Numbered from the stretch's first letter, positions 1 to 13,049 are shown. The stretch is DNA of 64,000 bases from Ascaphus truei (GCA_036426205.1 CM071568.1:50938040-51002039), one strand, 5' to 3'. Numbers and translations are program-made. The notes: generated by a model not told the origin, from the letters alone.

Positions 1-299
1 TTGACACAGGAGAGGGAGGAGAGGGTTGACCAACCACAGAAACAGAGCCCACTATCAAGCAGACAAACTCACAACCACACAGTCGTACTCACACACCACA
101 GTCTGTCACTCACACACAAAAACATCACCCGCAAGGCAGGGGGTCGCACCATGAAGGGGGGACTCGCACGCAGGAGGGCCTCTGAAGGAAGGGGGGTCGC
201 ACAGGCAGCGGGGGGGCCTCCCACACGGCAGGAGGCTCTGCAAGGGGCGCGCCCCCTACAAGAGGGGACGCCGCACCACAGTATCCTGCTTAGACCGAC
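1..299. other. low-complexity leader, no gene
   Basis: CA-rich stretch at about 60-125 followed by GC-rich sequence. The reading frames here are low-complexity with no recognisable domain. I see no gene. Confidence 0.5.
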
Positions 300-552
300 G
301 CAGGAGAGGCTCCGGTGAGGGATTCCCCCCATGCTTAGAGAGGAGAGCCCACCGGTGGAGGGATTTCCCTGCCTTAGAGCAGGGAGAGGCCCGGTTGAGG
401 GGATTTCCCTGCCTTAAGCAGGAAGGAGAGGCTCCGGTGGTGAGGGATTACCCTGCTTAGAGAAGGCAGAGGCCCCGGTGAGGGATTTCCACTGCTTAGA
501 GGCAGGGAGAGGATCCGGGTGAGGGGATTCCCTGCTTAGGCAGGAGAGGCAC
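300..552. repeat. minisatellite, about 42-bp unit, six decayed units
   Basis: A unit containing GGAGAGGCTCCGGTGAGGGA followed by TTTCCCTGCTTAGAG recurs near 302, 345, 390, 430, 470 and 510. Units differ by small insertions and deletions, so no reading frame is kept. Possibly a subterminal array of a transposon; no coding role seen. Confidence 0.7.
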
Positions 553-830
553 GCGTGGGGGGACGGGGGGAGGCTCACGGAAGGGCCGGGAGAGATTGGG
601 GTGAGGGGGGGGGGTATGGCACGATGGGGAGGGGGTGGTGGGATGGCCAGATGCGGGGGGGAGGATGGCCCGATGGGAGGGAGGGGGGGGGTCGGATGGC
701 CCGATGGGCGGGAGACAGGCGTGGAAGGGCTGGCTGGCGGATGGCGGAAGGGGGAGGAGTGAGGCTGAGGAGGGAAAGTGGGAAAGTTGCTGAGAGGCGT
801 GGGAGGAGCTAAGGCCAAGTGATCAGAGAG
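553..830. repeat. G-rich degenerate tandem repeat
   Basis: Runs of G separated by GATGGCCCGATGGG-like blocks. The G runs could form G-quadruplexes. The proline/serine-rich minus-strand and glycine/arginine-rich plus-strand translations are artefacts of composition. Confidence 0.6.
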
Positions 831-992
831 CAGCGTTTTTGTTTGCCAGCGCGGAGCGCGGGAAAAAAAACAGCAGCGCGAGCGCGGGAAATTTAAAAAA
901 TAAATGTGTGCTGCTTGTGCCAATATTTACTCGCCCGGGGTTAAATCCACCGGCCCCGGGCGAGTAATAATGGATATAATTGCGAACACGGT
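831..992. mobile_element. putative hAT-like element end with a 14-bp perfect hairpin
   Basis: TTACTCGCCCGGGG at 927-940 pairs perfectly with CCCCGGGCGAGTAA at 954-967 across a 13-nt loop. The preceding words AAATGTGTGCTGCTTG and GCCAAT recur at 15638-15660, and the ACTCGCC word recurs near 15600 and 43510. The right edge (GCGAACACGG at 981-990) resembles an inverted copy of CAGTGTTCACGACAAAT seen at 43488. I infer a common hAT-like terminus; no target duplication was found. Confidence 0.35.
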
Positions 993-1195
993 AGATATAT
1001 ATATCTATATATATGAGTATAGATATATATATATATGTATATAGAGAGAGAGAGAGAGAGAGGGGGGGTGGGGAGAGAGAGAGAGATAGAGGGGGAGGGA
1101 GAAGGGAGAGTAGAGAGGGTAGAGAGAGAGATATATATATATATATAATATATATATTGATAGATATATATAATATTTATATATCTATATATATA
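993..1195. repeat. AT and GA simple repeats
   Basis: Alternating (TA)n, (GA)n and GGGGGA-rich blocks. They immediately precede the start of copy A of the large duplication. Confidence 0.85.
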
Positions 1196-1196
1196 T

Positions 1197-1232
1197 TGAG
1201 AAAGGTCCCACACGAGGAACCGAAACGTTGGA
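1197..1232 (+). ncRNA. decayed hammerhead-like motif (copy A of 12884)
   Basis: Same arrangement as 12884-12917: TTGAGAAA, a GGTCC helix arm, then GAACCGAAACGTTGG. One arm carries an inserted base relative to copy B. Confidence 0.4.
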
Positions 1233-1374
1233 TTAAGATGCTGTTTGTTAATAAAAAATTCTGTGACCACCTTAACTGGAGTGCTGCCATCTGATATTCG
1301 TCTACATAAATACAGACCATACATACCATACATAACATACAGACATAACATACATACTACATAACATACATATA

Positions 1375-1992
1375 TGAAATTAACTCTCCTGGCTTCCGAT
1401 CAAATCCTGTATCACACATGCAATTATCCTCCTCAATTTAAAAATTTACACTCTTCTGCTCTACTTGCATCTCATCCCTTTAATTTTCTCGCTATGCACC
1501 ATCCGATTCTTAGCGTTCTGCCCAAGGATGTCTGCTTAGACCCATTTTATCTAAAGCCCTCTACCACCTTATTAAACCTTTCTTAGTGACTGCCCCATAC
1601 TGTACCTCTTGATTGCTTCCCCTCGATACCCGACTAGCACCCACTCTATCAACTCTTTAAGACCCACCATAAGACACCCTTGCTTAAAGAAGAATATGAT
1701 TAGCACCGTATATATTACTAGGACACATGATACATAAAGCTGGCCCCTGCGGAGCCACTTACCAAAATGCCCTCCTAATGTTTCTGTACTTCCTACTACA
1801 TACCAATTAGATTGTAAGCTCCTCAGGAGCAGGGACTCCTCTTCATAATGTACGTTGTGCTGAAGCACTTATCCATGACCTGTTATTTAATCTATTATTA
1901 TTTTGTGATTTATTTTTTATGTTACCGTGTATTACTATGTGAAAAGCTATGTACATTAATGGCGCTATACAAAAAAAGACAGACAATACAAT
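1375..1992 (+). mobile_element. L2/CR1-type LINE 3' end (copy A)
   Basis: Counterpart of 13050-13665. The tail includes ATTGTAAGCTCCTCAGGAGC near 1810 and GTACATTAATGGCGCTATAC near 1951, the conserved tail words of vertebrate L2/CR1-type elements. Frames are broken. Confidence 0.6.
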
Positions 1993-2065
1993 ATATACAA
2001 CATAACATACATATATACAGTACAAGTATTAACAGGGTATGTCCCTTATACCGTCTTCTCCCCTA

Positions 2066-2600
2066 GTATCTGCTATGTAAGTCCTGTTAAGGTCAGGCGT
2101 AGCAGGTTAATGCATGGGGCCAGCAACCCCCCTTCTGCGCTATACGATACAGTGACCAAGGGTAAAAAAAGAAAAAAAAAAAAAAAGAGAGGAGGTGACT
2201 CATGGCCGGTGTACAAACATAGAGGTGGGTACAGTCCATGAGCCCGCACCTTCCAGGTTTCTAGGAGGAGCACCAAAAATTTAGGGAGTCTGCCTCAGCT
2301 CCCCAAGGAGAGGAAGGGCTAGAAGTCTGTCCCATGGGAGGATGAGCTTGCCCCACTCTAGGTCCAAGGGCCAAGAGAACACCAAGAACCCAAGCTCCAC
2401 TACCGGGCAGCACCATCTAGAAGTCTGGACTCCAGAGAGACCCTGACTGCTAGTAAGAACTACTGGCAAGAATACCATCAATAAATCCTTTTTAACTTAC
2501 CTCTGCTGGTGTCAGTTCCTGGGCAGGAGGGTTAAGAGGCAGTGATGGGGCTACTCCCAGAACATCCTGGGTTCCATCACAGCTGAGGCGCTTGAAAAAC
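2066..2600 (+). mobile_element. LTR fragment (copy A)
   Basis: Counterpart of the LTR at 13759-14250. It keeps the polyadenylation signal CAATAAATCC near 2480 and starts with a TGTAAGTCCTGTTAAGGTC-type edge. Several base gains and losses relative to copy B. Confidence 0.55.
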
Positions 2601-3915
2601 ACAGAGAAGAACACAAAGATCCATATAAGCCTGTCCTGTAATGTCTCATTACCTGCGTAAGCAGACGACTCCCTACTCCTGCAGCATACAGGCATAGCAC
2701 ACACACCTGGTAATGCGTTTGATAACCAGTACAGTCCCTATATGAATTGGGTGGGGGGGGAGAAACAGTGTTAAACATACAATATATACATGTACATACA
2801 TATATACAAATTCCAGAGTACACTCAAAACACTCCAACAAAATTTGACTCCCACTGAGGTCAATCCCCAGTAAAATAACGGGAGAGAAAGAAATAATCAA
2901 AAAAAACAGAAGAACTGGTGAGCCCGACACCCCACGCGGGACACTAAATCAGATATAGACCGTAAAGATGGTCAGAAAATGTCAAGCAGGCCAAATAGCA
3001 AAAAAAAAATTTGCGAAGTCAGGCCTATCGCTTCCTATAAAGCCTTTGCAACATGAAGGCCTTTTAACCTCTCTAGAGAAACTGGAGCCTAAAGCCAGCT
3101 CTTATGTTGCCAGATAGGTGATTTATTTTTAACCCTGTCCAGGGTACTTAATGTAATGGAATTGGCGGATAGCCTTCTGAAGGGGCGAAATGGAAATAAG
3201 TCTAGGTCCTTGTTTTTCAGGTGTTTCTTAAAATGGCGTTCACTGTTGAGGCAGGAGTTTCAGAGCTGAACGAGCGTTCTGCTCTGGGGATCCCCTGCTT
3301 CCCGAGATCATTCCATCTGAAAGGGGCTGGACTACAAAACGCCCGCTGGGTTAAACAATATGGCGATTTATAGGTCCCACGTCTGGCAGGTCAATAGGAA
3401 GCCGGAAATCAATCCCTTCGATTTATAATTGGCACGCCGCTGTGGGACCTTGAAAACTGAAGAAGAGATAACGGCAAAACCTCTCTGTATGTTATCTCGG
3501 GAAAGCAGAACCTGCAATCAGTGTGGGTCAGTTCGGGCAGACCCTCTGATTAAACCTAGGGGGGGTGGGTTAGCATCATGACATCAGTTACTCTTTTTTT
3601 TTACAATTGTCTGGTTTTAGTAAATCATTAACACGGCCATACCCATCTGATCCTCAGGACAGCATTTTTTAAATATTTGAATGTAGAAATATAGCTGCTT
3701 TAGGAGTTGCCAAAACATTAGTTTTTAAAAAATGTAAGCAAGGTCAGTAGAAAATATAAAACAAATACAGAGGAATCAATGTTGTATTACTGTGTGTATG
3801 TTTGCGTGAATAGTTTGCGTGTGTGTTGGTGTAGTGGTGTGTGTGGGATGTGTGTGTGTGTGTGTGTGTGTATTACAATAATATAGATATATAAAGTATG
3901 TATAGATCATAGTGC

Positions 3916-4975
3916 GTCGACAAATCACCCAAAAAATCTATCGCTGCCACCAAAATAATCTACTCGGCCCCCACCTAAGACCAAATGGTGCTGCTGGGCC
4001 AATAGGGGATGCCATTCCCCTACCTAGGATTACACGAGTAATCGCTCTGCTAAGGACTAACACTATACAATATGGGAATTCCTGAGGATTCAAAGAATGC
4101 ATCTGGCCTAGGGACTGTGATGATCAAATCTGACGGTTCTGGAGAACAGAGATTTTATTTTAGAAAATGGGTTACAATACAGATGTGATACAAAATTCCT
4201 TAATAGACGGTCAGCTCAGACCTAGGAATACCTTTGTTTGATGCCATAAACTAAAGTGTACCCATGAAAAACAAAAAAACACCAATGTTTATTGCTGACT
4301 TCTGTAAACAGGAATCAAAGATACGGAAATAATCTAAAGCATGGGAGTGCTATAATGGACCCAATCTATCGAATAAGTTAACGACAGACCCAAGGTAGTA
4401 TTTGGAAGGCCAAACATTTAAAAAGCATTCTGCCCCTGTGCTTTAAAGTATCTAATATTCGTTTGCAAAATAGTGGAAAAAAATTTAGGAACCAATTGGA
4501 AACTACCGTTGTGGTAGTAAATTGCGGTATGGCAAAGTGTCACAGGATAAAGATTGTGTAGACCATAAACAGGGCTAAAACATAAAATCAGGGCAATTTC
4601 ACATGTTCAAACAAATTGTATAGTTATGCTATTGATTGCACATGTAAAGAAATGTAATTTGGGAAGCTTTAAAGGTAAGAATCGGCTAATGTGAACATGT
4701 GTAATGGCATCAAAAAATGCCAAACGCCTTGTAGAAACGGGAAAGAAAATACACTAATTTAGACCAGCATTTCTGGATCTAACAATGGGGTAACGGAAGG
4801 GTACGGTTTTTAGAGGCCTTGAAAGTGGTACCAAGGGATATTAGAAAGGGGGTGACTGACAGGGAACTAAAACTGGTCCCAGAGAGAAACAATATTGGAT
4901 AGATTCCACTACGAAAGCAAAATTACCGGGTGGATTAAAGTGATGTGATAGAGATTAACCCCTTTTTTAGATAAA
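3916..4975 (+). pseudogene. PLE RT-thumb and GIY-YIG endonuclease remnant (copy A)
   Basis: Counterpart of 15662-16620. Many frame breaks mean no domain can be read continuously, although the nucleotide sequence is clearly the same. The RT thumb, linker and endonuclease all lie in the same order. Confidence 0.65.
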
Positions 4976-5540
4976 CTGCCCTACTTGGAAGTTTTAGTTT
5001 TAAATAATACCAAATATCTGGTTTCATAAATAGGCATCAATAGGTTTACAATTGAATTCCAATTTGTAATCATTATCATTCATTCATACTTTTATCTCTA
5101 TTAGTCATTTTTTTTAAACCAATTATTTTAAAATAGTGTATGGTGAGTGTTGTAGGGTAAAGGAAAATTCTGTGTATGATTAATTAGGTAGATGATCAAT
5201 AAGTAGAAGGGGAAAGTTTTAGGATAAAGTATTATTAATGAGTATGTTAGGTCGGTCACAATAGGATTATATATATATTATAATTGGGTTTCAAATTGTT
5301 TTAATGACTTTGTAAGTTTATTTTATGAATCATGGAATGGGTATAAAATTGCACATCTGTTTTTAACTGTTTTTAGTGTTTTAGATGGTTAGGAGTACTT
5401 AGTAGTATGTTTTGATGTGTTGTTGTGCAAAATTACATTAGAGCAATTGTTTTAAAAATGTATACATGTTTGTAACATTAGGGGTAATTAGAGGTTGTTT
5501 GCCTATATTAAGGCCTACATCCCGAAATGCCCATCCCACC

Positions 5541-5600
5541 TCCTGATGAACCGCCAGGCTAATTCACGCTCACAGAGACCTCAGAAGGGGGTATCTGCAG
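5541..5600 (+). ncRNA. disrupted hammerhead locus (copy A)
   Basis: CACCTCCTGATGAA is kept, but stem II, GAAA and CGCGT of the copy B ribozyme (17162-17201) are scrambled here. Either this copy decayed or the hairpin was misread or badly polished; dense secondary structure makes the second likely. Confidence 0.5.
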
Positions 5601-5773
5601 GAGTTCCACAACGTTCAGTACAGGGTTTGTGATACCTGTCGATAGAGGATCCTAACTTAGACGGTCCGTTTACGACGTTACGCATTGAGTACACAGCCCT
5701 GCATAGCTGTGTACTCCTCGCGAGGTAGCACGCCTATCCTCCAGTCACTCACTGGCTCACTTCTGGTCCTGTA

Positions 5774-6560
5774 TCAGGCGTGGATCCAAGGTGTATAGAG
5801 AGAGTCGGTGTGGTGGGCTGCTCGGAAGTGTTGTGCAGGGGCGCCAATAATCATCATGCAGCAGAGTACTTGTTGAAGTTTTAGTGTAAAGTGGTTATAA
5901 AAAGGGATTGTGCTAAACGTCTTGTCTTCTGTGCTCTTATTTTTTGTTTTTTGTGAGAAATGAGTCCACACAGGTAGCAGTATCTTTTCTTCTTCGTTGT
6001 GGAGTATAGAGTGTCTGTGCATATTCATTAGGCCTTGACAGTTTTTGGCTGGTTTACCCCCAAATGTACCAGTAGCCATCCTGGTCACATTGTGCATGAA
6101 TCAGATACTACATTCTGGATGTTGCAGGAGATGATCCTTTAACATTGAGTATTCCATTGTTGTGTCTGGCTAGGGATCTGGCATATTGTTTGCAGGTTTG
6201 AAGTGTTGTTGCACTGTTTTGTGCCATTATTCAGTGTCTTTAAGTTCGTTATGAAGTTTTCTGTTCACTAATTTCTATTTGAGGTTTGGTGGTTCAGGGA
6301 TGCAAGAATGGGAGGTTTGGGAAAGATTTCTTTACATGTCACATCTCTGCCAGCATGGGTGCTGCAGATTCTTGATTATTTTTGTATTCACTCTAGGTAG
6401 GGTGGATAGTGGCCACTAGTGGTATGCGGGGGGGTAGGTCTTTCTGTCTGATTGTAGCAGCTGTTATCGATGGGCTTTTAATGCAGAGATGTAATAGTTT
6501 TGGCAAAAAGTCTTTGGTTTGATCCTTCTGTCCGTTCCTGAACGATTCGGTTGAGATTGC
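5774..6560 (-). pseudogene. second PLE endonuclease/linker remnant (copy A)
   Basis: Counterpart of 17565-18203. On the minus strand residues such as GKPAKNCQGLMNMHRHSI can be read, matching the endonuclease of the opposite-strand PLE. The linker cysteines are broken by frameshifts. Confidence 0.55.
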
Positions 6561-6629
6561 TCAGCTCTTTGACTGCAGCAAGATTAAGCCAAGGGAATTT
6601 CCATTATTGAAGGTTTCGAAGCAAAAGGG

Positions 6630-6758
6630 CACTGTGTGTCATTTGCATGTCATTTCCCAGAATCCCTTGCTGCAGTGGGAAGTGATGTAGGCTGGGGGAT
6701 AAGGGGAAAAGGCGGGGTTAGCTGGACTGTCTAAGACATGCAAATGAGGCATACAGTT
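6630..6758. mobile_element. MITE with octamer-containing inverted ends (copy A)
   Basis: Copy of 18254-18379: CACTGTGTG(C)TCATTTGCATGTC on the left and its inverse near 6735-6758. Confidence 0.55.
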
Positions 6759-7782
6759 AATATTCCATTTGCTCCCCACTTCCCAAGTTGTAGGTCCTTT
6801 CAGTCATGGTATAGATCCAATTGTAAGTAAAAAAAAAACATTGTGCTGTGGCCACATTCCTATTTGATGTTATAGATCTCAGAAGGTTTCTACGTAGGGA
6901 ATGCAAAGTTTATTTAAAAATAGCACTAACATGGTTTAACACATTTTTTCTTTTGTTATGAACGTCCACATAAATCTGACTTTATTAAAAAAACTGGCAG
7001 GTAGACGGACCAAAGAGACAGTGTCTACAACCCAATGTGTTTGGTTTACAAAAAGATATACATTATGTTTAAAACAGGGGAGTCATTTATGGTTCTGGCA
7101 GATGAAAAAATCTATTTTTTACAAGTTCTAGATAATAGCAAGCCAAGGTTTACTACCAAGCTGGAACAGCTGTAAGCTGCCAGATGATTGTATGTTTGGT
7201 CTTCCGTATTTGCTATTATAAGCATGAAAAAGGTGCTTTCTTTTTGCTCCTGATTGTGATTCGTACACCATGCTATTCAGTATGTTTCCACAACATAAGC
7301 TCTGCCCGTTAGTGCTGCATGTGTGTCAGGTTTTGATAAGGGGGAAAATAAAATTTGACATTATTGTTAAAAGATGTATCATTTAACCTATATGGTTTTT
7401 AGGGTGTACGATCTTATAAGGATTATGTCTTGTATACTTCTGTATTCTTATCTGGGGTGTTGACAAGATTGTAAGTTGCCGAAAGAATGATGCAACAGAG
7501 AGCTTGACACCTGGAATGAGGATAAATGTTTTAGCAATTTGTCTGTTACTGGTGGCCCCACAACAAACACTCGGCTCAGAACTTCTAATCATATTTTTCC
7601 AGTATGCAATTGACATTCAGGGATCACCATATTTTGGTGGTTTGTTTTTTTTTTTAGCGGACTCGGTAAAACCAAGTGTTGGCAATAATTTCTGGCTCTA
7701 CTTGATGGAAGCAGGAGAGATACAATAGCACACCAGCTGCGCACCACATTTAAAACATTTCAGGACTCTTCATGGCTTATTT

Positions 7783-7877
7783 ATAAACTATGGCCATGTA
7801 GATAGGGCGCTATCTCTATTCGGTAAAGGGTGATTCACACAGCTCGGTACTTTTGCTACAGTTTAATGAATACTACA
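7783..7877. mobile_element. short MITE (copy A)
   Basis: Copy of 19401-19499, related to the MITE at 49706-49832: ATTTATAAACTATGGC on the left and CAGTTTAATGAATACTAC on the right. Confidence 0.45.
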
Positions 7878-9289
7878 CTTAGAATGTGGTATGGCCTGTG
7901 ATCACCTTTGATCTCAAACCGAATGGAATCGCCTAGGAATATTGACCAATGCCTATAAACATTTATTTAGTAACTATAAGAATAATACAAAATTTCAATT
8001 GGTGGTAGATCTCTATCTGTAAATAAATTGAGACGAGACATTCATCACATAGCAGAAAAACGTTTAGATGTATAGCAACTATGTTTTTCATGAGTGGGGA
8101 TACCCTTACCTTGATCTGGGATGTTTGATTTTTAGGTTAATTATTGGACAACACAAATTGTTTATCAAAGGATGAGGCTTGCGTTTCCACGTCCCAGGGG
8201 GGTGGGTGCTGGGGGTGACTAGTTTTTAGATGTCTATAATTAACTCCGGGAAATATTATTAAGGAAGCAAAAATCCTGTATGCATACTAGGGTGCTAGGA
8301 ATTATCAAACCGGGTGAGAGTATTGCAACAAGTAGGAAAAAAAAAGGTTTGGATGTTGTCCTCATACAAAATTAACTGAATCTGCAGCTTTCATGTTCCT
8401 CTTCTCCTCATGAGAACAACTCCATGAAATGGGATGAAAATACACTGAAATAAGTGTTAGATTAGATTTTTAGTCCTGTAGTCAATTTATTCTATGTGTT
8501 CTTAAACAGCCGCATGTGTTGACACAAATTATGTACGGTAGGTGTACTTTTGGGCTTTACAAGGAGTAAGTGTTGAAAAAATTGACAAAAATTTCTCCTC
8601 TGTGAACCCAGGAAAACAACTTAGAACTCCCGCCTACTATCGAAACTATTCGTATGTTGTTTGAACCCGTCCAACATAATCGTATGGGTGTCAAAGAACC
8701 AACACTAATACGATGGACAAATATTAAATCCTTTCACAATAGTAGGTGACACTTGGCTCACTCAGTGTCAACATTATTTATGCAAGTGACAAATGTCTGT
8801 ACACTAATCTACAATGTGTAATATCACGGATCAATTAGAACTCTCCCTTAACATTATGGATTATCGTATGAATATCCCTAGAATCTATCCCTCGTTGAGT
8901 ACCAATGATCGGTAACCACTGACGTAATTTGAAAGCTTTTGACAACCGTTTGAATGTAATATACAGTTGCAGGGTCTACCATTAATGTTTGCACCTTTTT
9001 AATGTCAACTGACGATGTTGATATCCTCCCAACGTATGATAAGTTCTGCTAAACGCAATTTGATTATGTTTTAACTCTGTTTGCACTATCCTAAGTCTCA
9101 AGAAAAGCAAGAAAGTGTGTTACCATCAGACATGCCCCAATGCATTATAGACAATACCTAATGTCAACTAATTCTAGCTGTGAGCTTTGACACTCATTTC
9201 TGTACACTCAGAATCATGGTCATCGTTTTCCGTTCCTGGAGAAAAATCCTTATAGTTGTAATGCGGGCAATAATGATACATCTTTATGC

Positions 9290-12200
9290 ATATATTTGAT
9301 TACTTTTTTTAATTTTTTGTAAATTGTTCTTTATTTGCAGATTTTTTGTTAAGACCAGGGGGGAGGAGTAAGTCATAAAAAGGCGGTAGGATGTTACTTT
9401 TGAATTACATATATTGGATTCAGTATGTAACACCCTTTGGTGGGGAGACATAAAGGACATCACTGTTGGGACGCGTAAAACATAAACTAATCCAAAATTT
9501 AACTTACAAAAGACTGGGGAGAGGGAAAAAAAAGGAAAGACGAAAAAAAAGACTGTATTCCTTTTAGAATGATTTCCACTTGTTGGTGTACATAAAACAA
9601 AAAAAAAACATAAATTAACATAACAGTATATAAAACAAGTACCTTAGGGACTATTGATAATGAAAACTGAATACCCTCAGGCCCTCTCCTCGTTTTATAC
9701 AGATATGAAACAATCACAACCAAGGTTACCTCAGGAGATATGTCTATGTGGTTTTTTTTTTGTTTTGTTGTTGTTTTTTTGGTTTTTTTCCACTTTCTCC
9801 ACACTTCCTTAGCCATGTGTTTTTAGGGCCACTTTTTTCTATTATGGGTTTTTCAGATTTGGAGAGTTTTCCCCTAGTAATATACCTATGTCCAAGTATA
9901 AGTTCGCCATTGTTCCCAGACGTCTAAGCTATTATGTATGTGTCGTTCTTGTATCCCCGTCAGTTTTCCATAAGAAAGATCATCCATAACCTCGTGCTCT
10001 TACTGCATCTATAGATGGTTGTTGTTCCTGTTTCCAGGCTTAGCTATTTCACATTCTGGCGCTGTATATATGTGTTGTCAATAGCTTATCTTCGTTTTTT
10101 CCCTATTTTCTATGGCTGTATAACAATGCTTTCCAGGGTCGAGGGGGAAGTCAAACCAAGAATGCCTGTGCCATCATGTGTGGCCCTCCATACTTGTAAC
10201 CTTGACACATCAACCACATATGTATGAACGTTCCATGTTGACCACATCTCTATTTAACAGTGGGGACATTGTTCTGAAAAATGTGGACAATCTAGTGGGG
10301 TTTGTTCATACCCATTGGTGAGAGCATTTTGTTATGCATTTTCTTTCATTGGACACATGTGGAGCTTTCGCTATCCCTCAAATTAACTATCCCAATCCTC
10401 TGAATCTAGTTGTTCTTCCAACGCCGCCGCCATTGTATACATTTTGGGTTTTATCACTGTGGTGTTTAGCAGCTGCCAGGGTGGTGTCTACTTTGGATAT
10501 CAAGGCCTTTCTTGTCCTCCCAAGAGGCATATATACTCAAATATGGTAAAGTCACTATACGGGCCTTCCATTCGATTATGGTCCTCAGTTGAAATACCTT
10601 AAAAAGGCCGAAGATGTAGCCCACACTCTCTCCTACGGTTTCAAATCTTTTAATTTCTTGTTTGCCCATAGGTCTTTGACTCTGTGGACACCAGCCTTGC
10701 TCATTCTTGAACGCTGTTGGTTCCATGCCCGGGAAGAAAGCTAGGGATTATCAAATAGTGATGTCTCTGAGGATTTTAGATTGGTCAACTCATGTGAGTT
10801 CCAATGGTCCCACATCTTAAGTTGAATGTGGGATAGCTTCCAGGGGCACCATCCAGTGTGTTATTTTCTTCTGTTAACCACGCATCATATATATAGATGA
10901 CCCTGAGATCACATCAGACTCGATTTCCACCCACTTTTTCTTTGTTTCTGGGCATGCCACAGTGAAGCCAGTTGCTTAATGAGCCGGCGTTATTGTTTAA
11001 TATTGCCCTAGGTGTGGCAGGGGCTAGCCCTCCTGACAACTTAGATCTATAGGGGTGGGCAACTGATCCGCTTTTTTGTTATTCAATATGAATTTTGTGA
11101 TTTTTGTCTGTATGTAGCTCGTTATATCCCTAGCCCCTGACCTTCGACTGGTTAGTGTGGGAATAAGTACAGAATTTTGGTAAGCGTTCATTTAATTGCA
11201 TTACTCTACCTATCCAGGATTAGATGATATCGGGACCATTCTTCTAAGTTTTTTTTCAGTGTGTTTAAGTGCGGGGTAGTTTGTTTCGTATATGGGTATT
11301 TTGTATTGGCAACCAGATTCCAAGTACTTTATGGATGAGACTTCAAGGCGAGTCAAAATATTTTTATAACTTAATTTGTTCCGGTGGGAGGATTGGGAGA
11401 TTTATGTTTAGGGATTCGGATTTATTTTCATTATTCTGCTTTTCTAGGCTCTGTGACAGTCTCTGGAATGTTTTTTGAACCTGAGGTTGTGTTATTCTTT
11501 CTTGCCCTATTTTCTTGATCTCTGTTTCTACTCCAGGTCAGCCATCGGATTGTAGGGCCGGATCTCCATATCCATAGTGTCTTGATTGTTAATGACTTCA
11601 TCACTTTATGTTCCAACGTGTATGTGCGCTATCATATGGAGCTGACCCCTGTCTGAGATATTTGAGTGCAGCTTTGCAGCTCTGGTGGTAAGGTTTTAGG
11701 CTGGCGTATAAATTAATCAATGGCTTTTTTAGTGATGTTTGGTCACATTACCTCAGGTTAAGGTTAGGGTTATGCGTCTGCGTGCGGGGGATGTCGACTA
11801 TGCTTTGATGAACGGCCTCTCATGCACCACTCACTGTTTTTCTATTTGTCTTAAGAAGTCCGCAGAGTCGGTTTTCTGAGCCATTGTGAAGATTTCTCAA
11901 TCCAATCATCCAATCTAGTGTTTCCTGTTTTTTTTATTAATACCCGGCGTTAAGTGCACCCCTTTTGAGCAACGCCAACCCCACGGCCATCACACCTCAT
12001 GGAGGGCCCGCGTACAGGCTGCCATTGTGGACTGCGCCATGGGCGCACCTCTAAGGAACATTTTGTTTGAAATTATCCTGTTTTGGAGATTCTCTTGTGT
12101 TTAGGGAGCACAGGACGTGGCTTCACAGCGGACGTGCAGGCGTGTTGTGTTATTTTTTTGGTGATTTTTATCTGTCCAGGTTTAGTTGGATTTATTAAGT

Positions 12201-12575
12201 AAGCCCAGTCGCGACGTGTGTACAGACTTCTGGACAACAAACACACGTGGCTGAGACTTGTTTGTAATCCCCGAAGCTGTAAGCTTAATTGCCAGGCGAT
12301 GCGGGGCCTCTGCACTCGCGAGAAGGCTTTTCTGTATTATGGCTGAATGATTCAAGAAAGAGCGGGTGAGGGTTAAGATGGTTCTCCCCCCAGATTGCAG
12401 CACTATTGCCCCTCTATCTGCTCCCTAGATGTCAGGGAAAATCTCCATCTCCTCTCCTGCAGCCTGACCCCAGTTTTATGTGTTATGTTTATGGATCAGT
12501 GTCCTGACTGACTTATGGACACAAGATGGCCGTCTCTCTCTGTCTGGGACCCTCGATCGTTTCAGGGCAAGTTGG
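9290..12575 (-). pseudogene. L1-type LINE remnant (copy A)
   Basis: Counterpart of 20900-24149, minus strand. Contains the same ORF1-to-ORF2 deletion junction near 11400, but frames are broken by indels. The element stops at 12575, before the GC-rich 5'UTR repeats that follow copy B. Confidence 0.6.
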
Positions 12576-12883
12576 CTGGAGTTAAGTTCTATTCATTAGA
12601 GGCTCTTTTTGCCATTGTGCCCTAGCTGCAGTTATGACAGAGTCTCCAATTAGGTATGCAAATGCATTGTTCAATCATGTTCATGTGGTTAGTGCATTCC
12701 AACACAGGAGCAAACCCACATGTTTCAGGCAGCGCTGGATATAGCTGCAGGTTTGACAGAGTCTCCAATTATGTATGCAAATGCATTGTTCAATTATGTT
12801 TATGTGGCACACCTGTGTGTCATGGGTTTTGAGGGTATATATATGTGTTCTTATTCACTCTGTAACTCACATCACCTTGAGAA
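12576..12883. repeat. spacer between the two copies, with an internal direct repeat
   Basis: The 308 bases between copies A and B have no counterpart before copy A. Inside, GACAGAGTCTCCAATTAGG at about 12637 and GACAGAGTCTCCAATTATG at about 12756 begin two ~58-bp direct repeats, each with ATGCAAAT. The right part flows into the hammerhead-like motif, so this is probably upstream PLE terminal sequence. Confidence 0.5.
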
Positions 12884-12917
12884 AGGTCCCACACGAGGAC
12901 CGAAACGTTGGATAAGA
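12884..12917 (+). ncRNA. hammerhead-derived motif, GGTCC/GGACC class
   Basis: TTGAGAAA, then a perfect 5-bp helix GGTCC/GGACC around a 7-nt loop, then GAAA and the self-complementary AACGTT word. This has the hammerhead order (core box, stem II, GAAA, palindromic stem III), but the core box differs from CTGATGA, so self-cleavage is doubtful. The sequence after it (CACTTACCTGGAGTGCTGCC at 12944) resembles the arms of the palindrome at 59438-59649. Confidence 0.45.
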
Positions 12918-12981
12918 TGTCTTGTTAATAAAAAATTCTTTTGACCACTTACCTGGAGTGCTGCCTCTGATATTCGTCTAC

Positions 12982-13017
12982 ATACATACATACCATACAT
13001 ACCATACATAACATACA

Positions 13018-13047
<30 letters not shown>
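12982..13047. repeat. (ACAT)n microsatellite
   Basis: Tetranucleotide ACAT/TACA repeats with a few breaks. Directly follows the PLE-like terminus. Confidence 0.9.

Positions 13048-13049
<2 letters not shown>

Larger units (their letters stand above)
1197..12575. other. copy A of an 11.3-kb direct duplication (indel-rich copy of 12884-24149)
   Basis: From TTGAGAAAGGTCCCACACGA at 1197 to CAGGGCAAGTTGG ending at 12575 this stretch follows 12884-24149 in order and orientation throughout. Differences are dominated by 1-3 base gains and losses, many in homopolymers, which break reading frames that are longer in copy B. This pattern is typical of uncorrected long-read consensus, so copy A may be a false duplication or badly polished sequence. 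A true tandem duplication cannot be excluded by eye. I did not compute identity. Confidence 0.85.
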
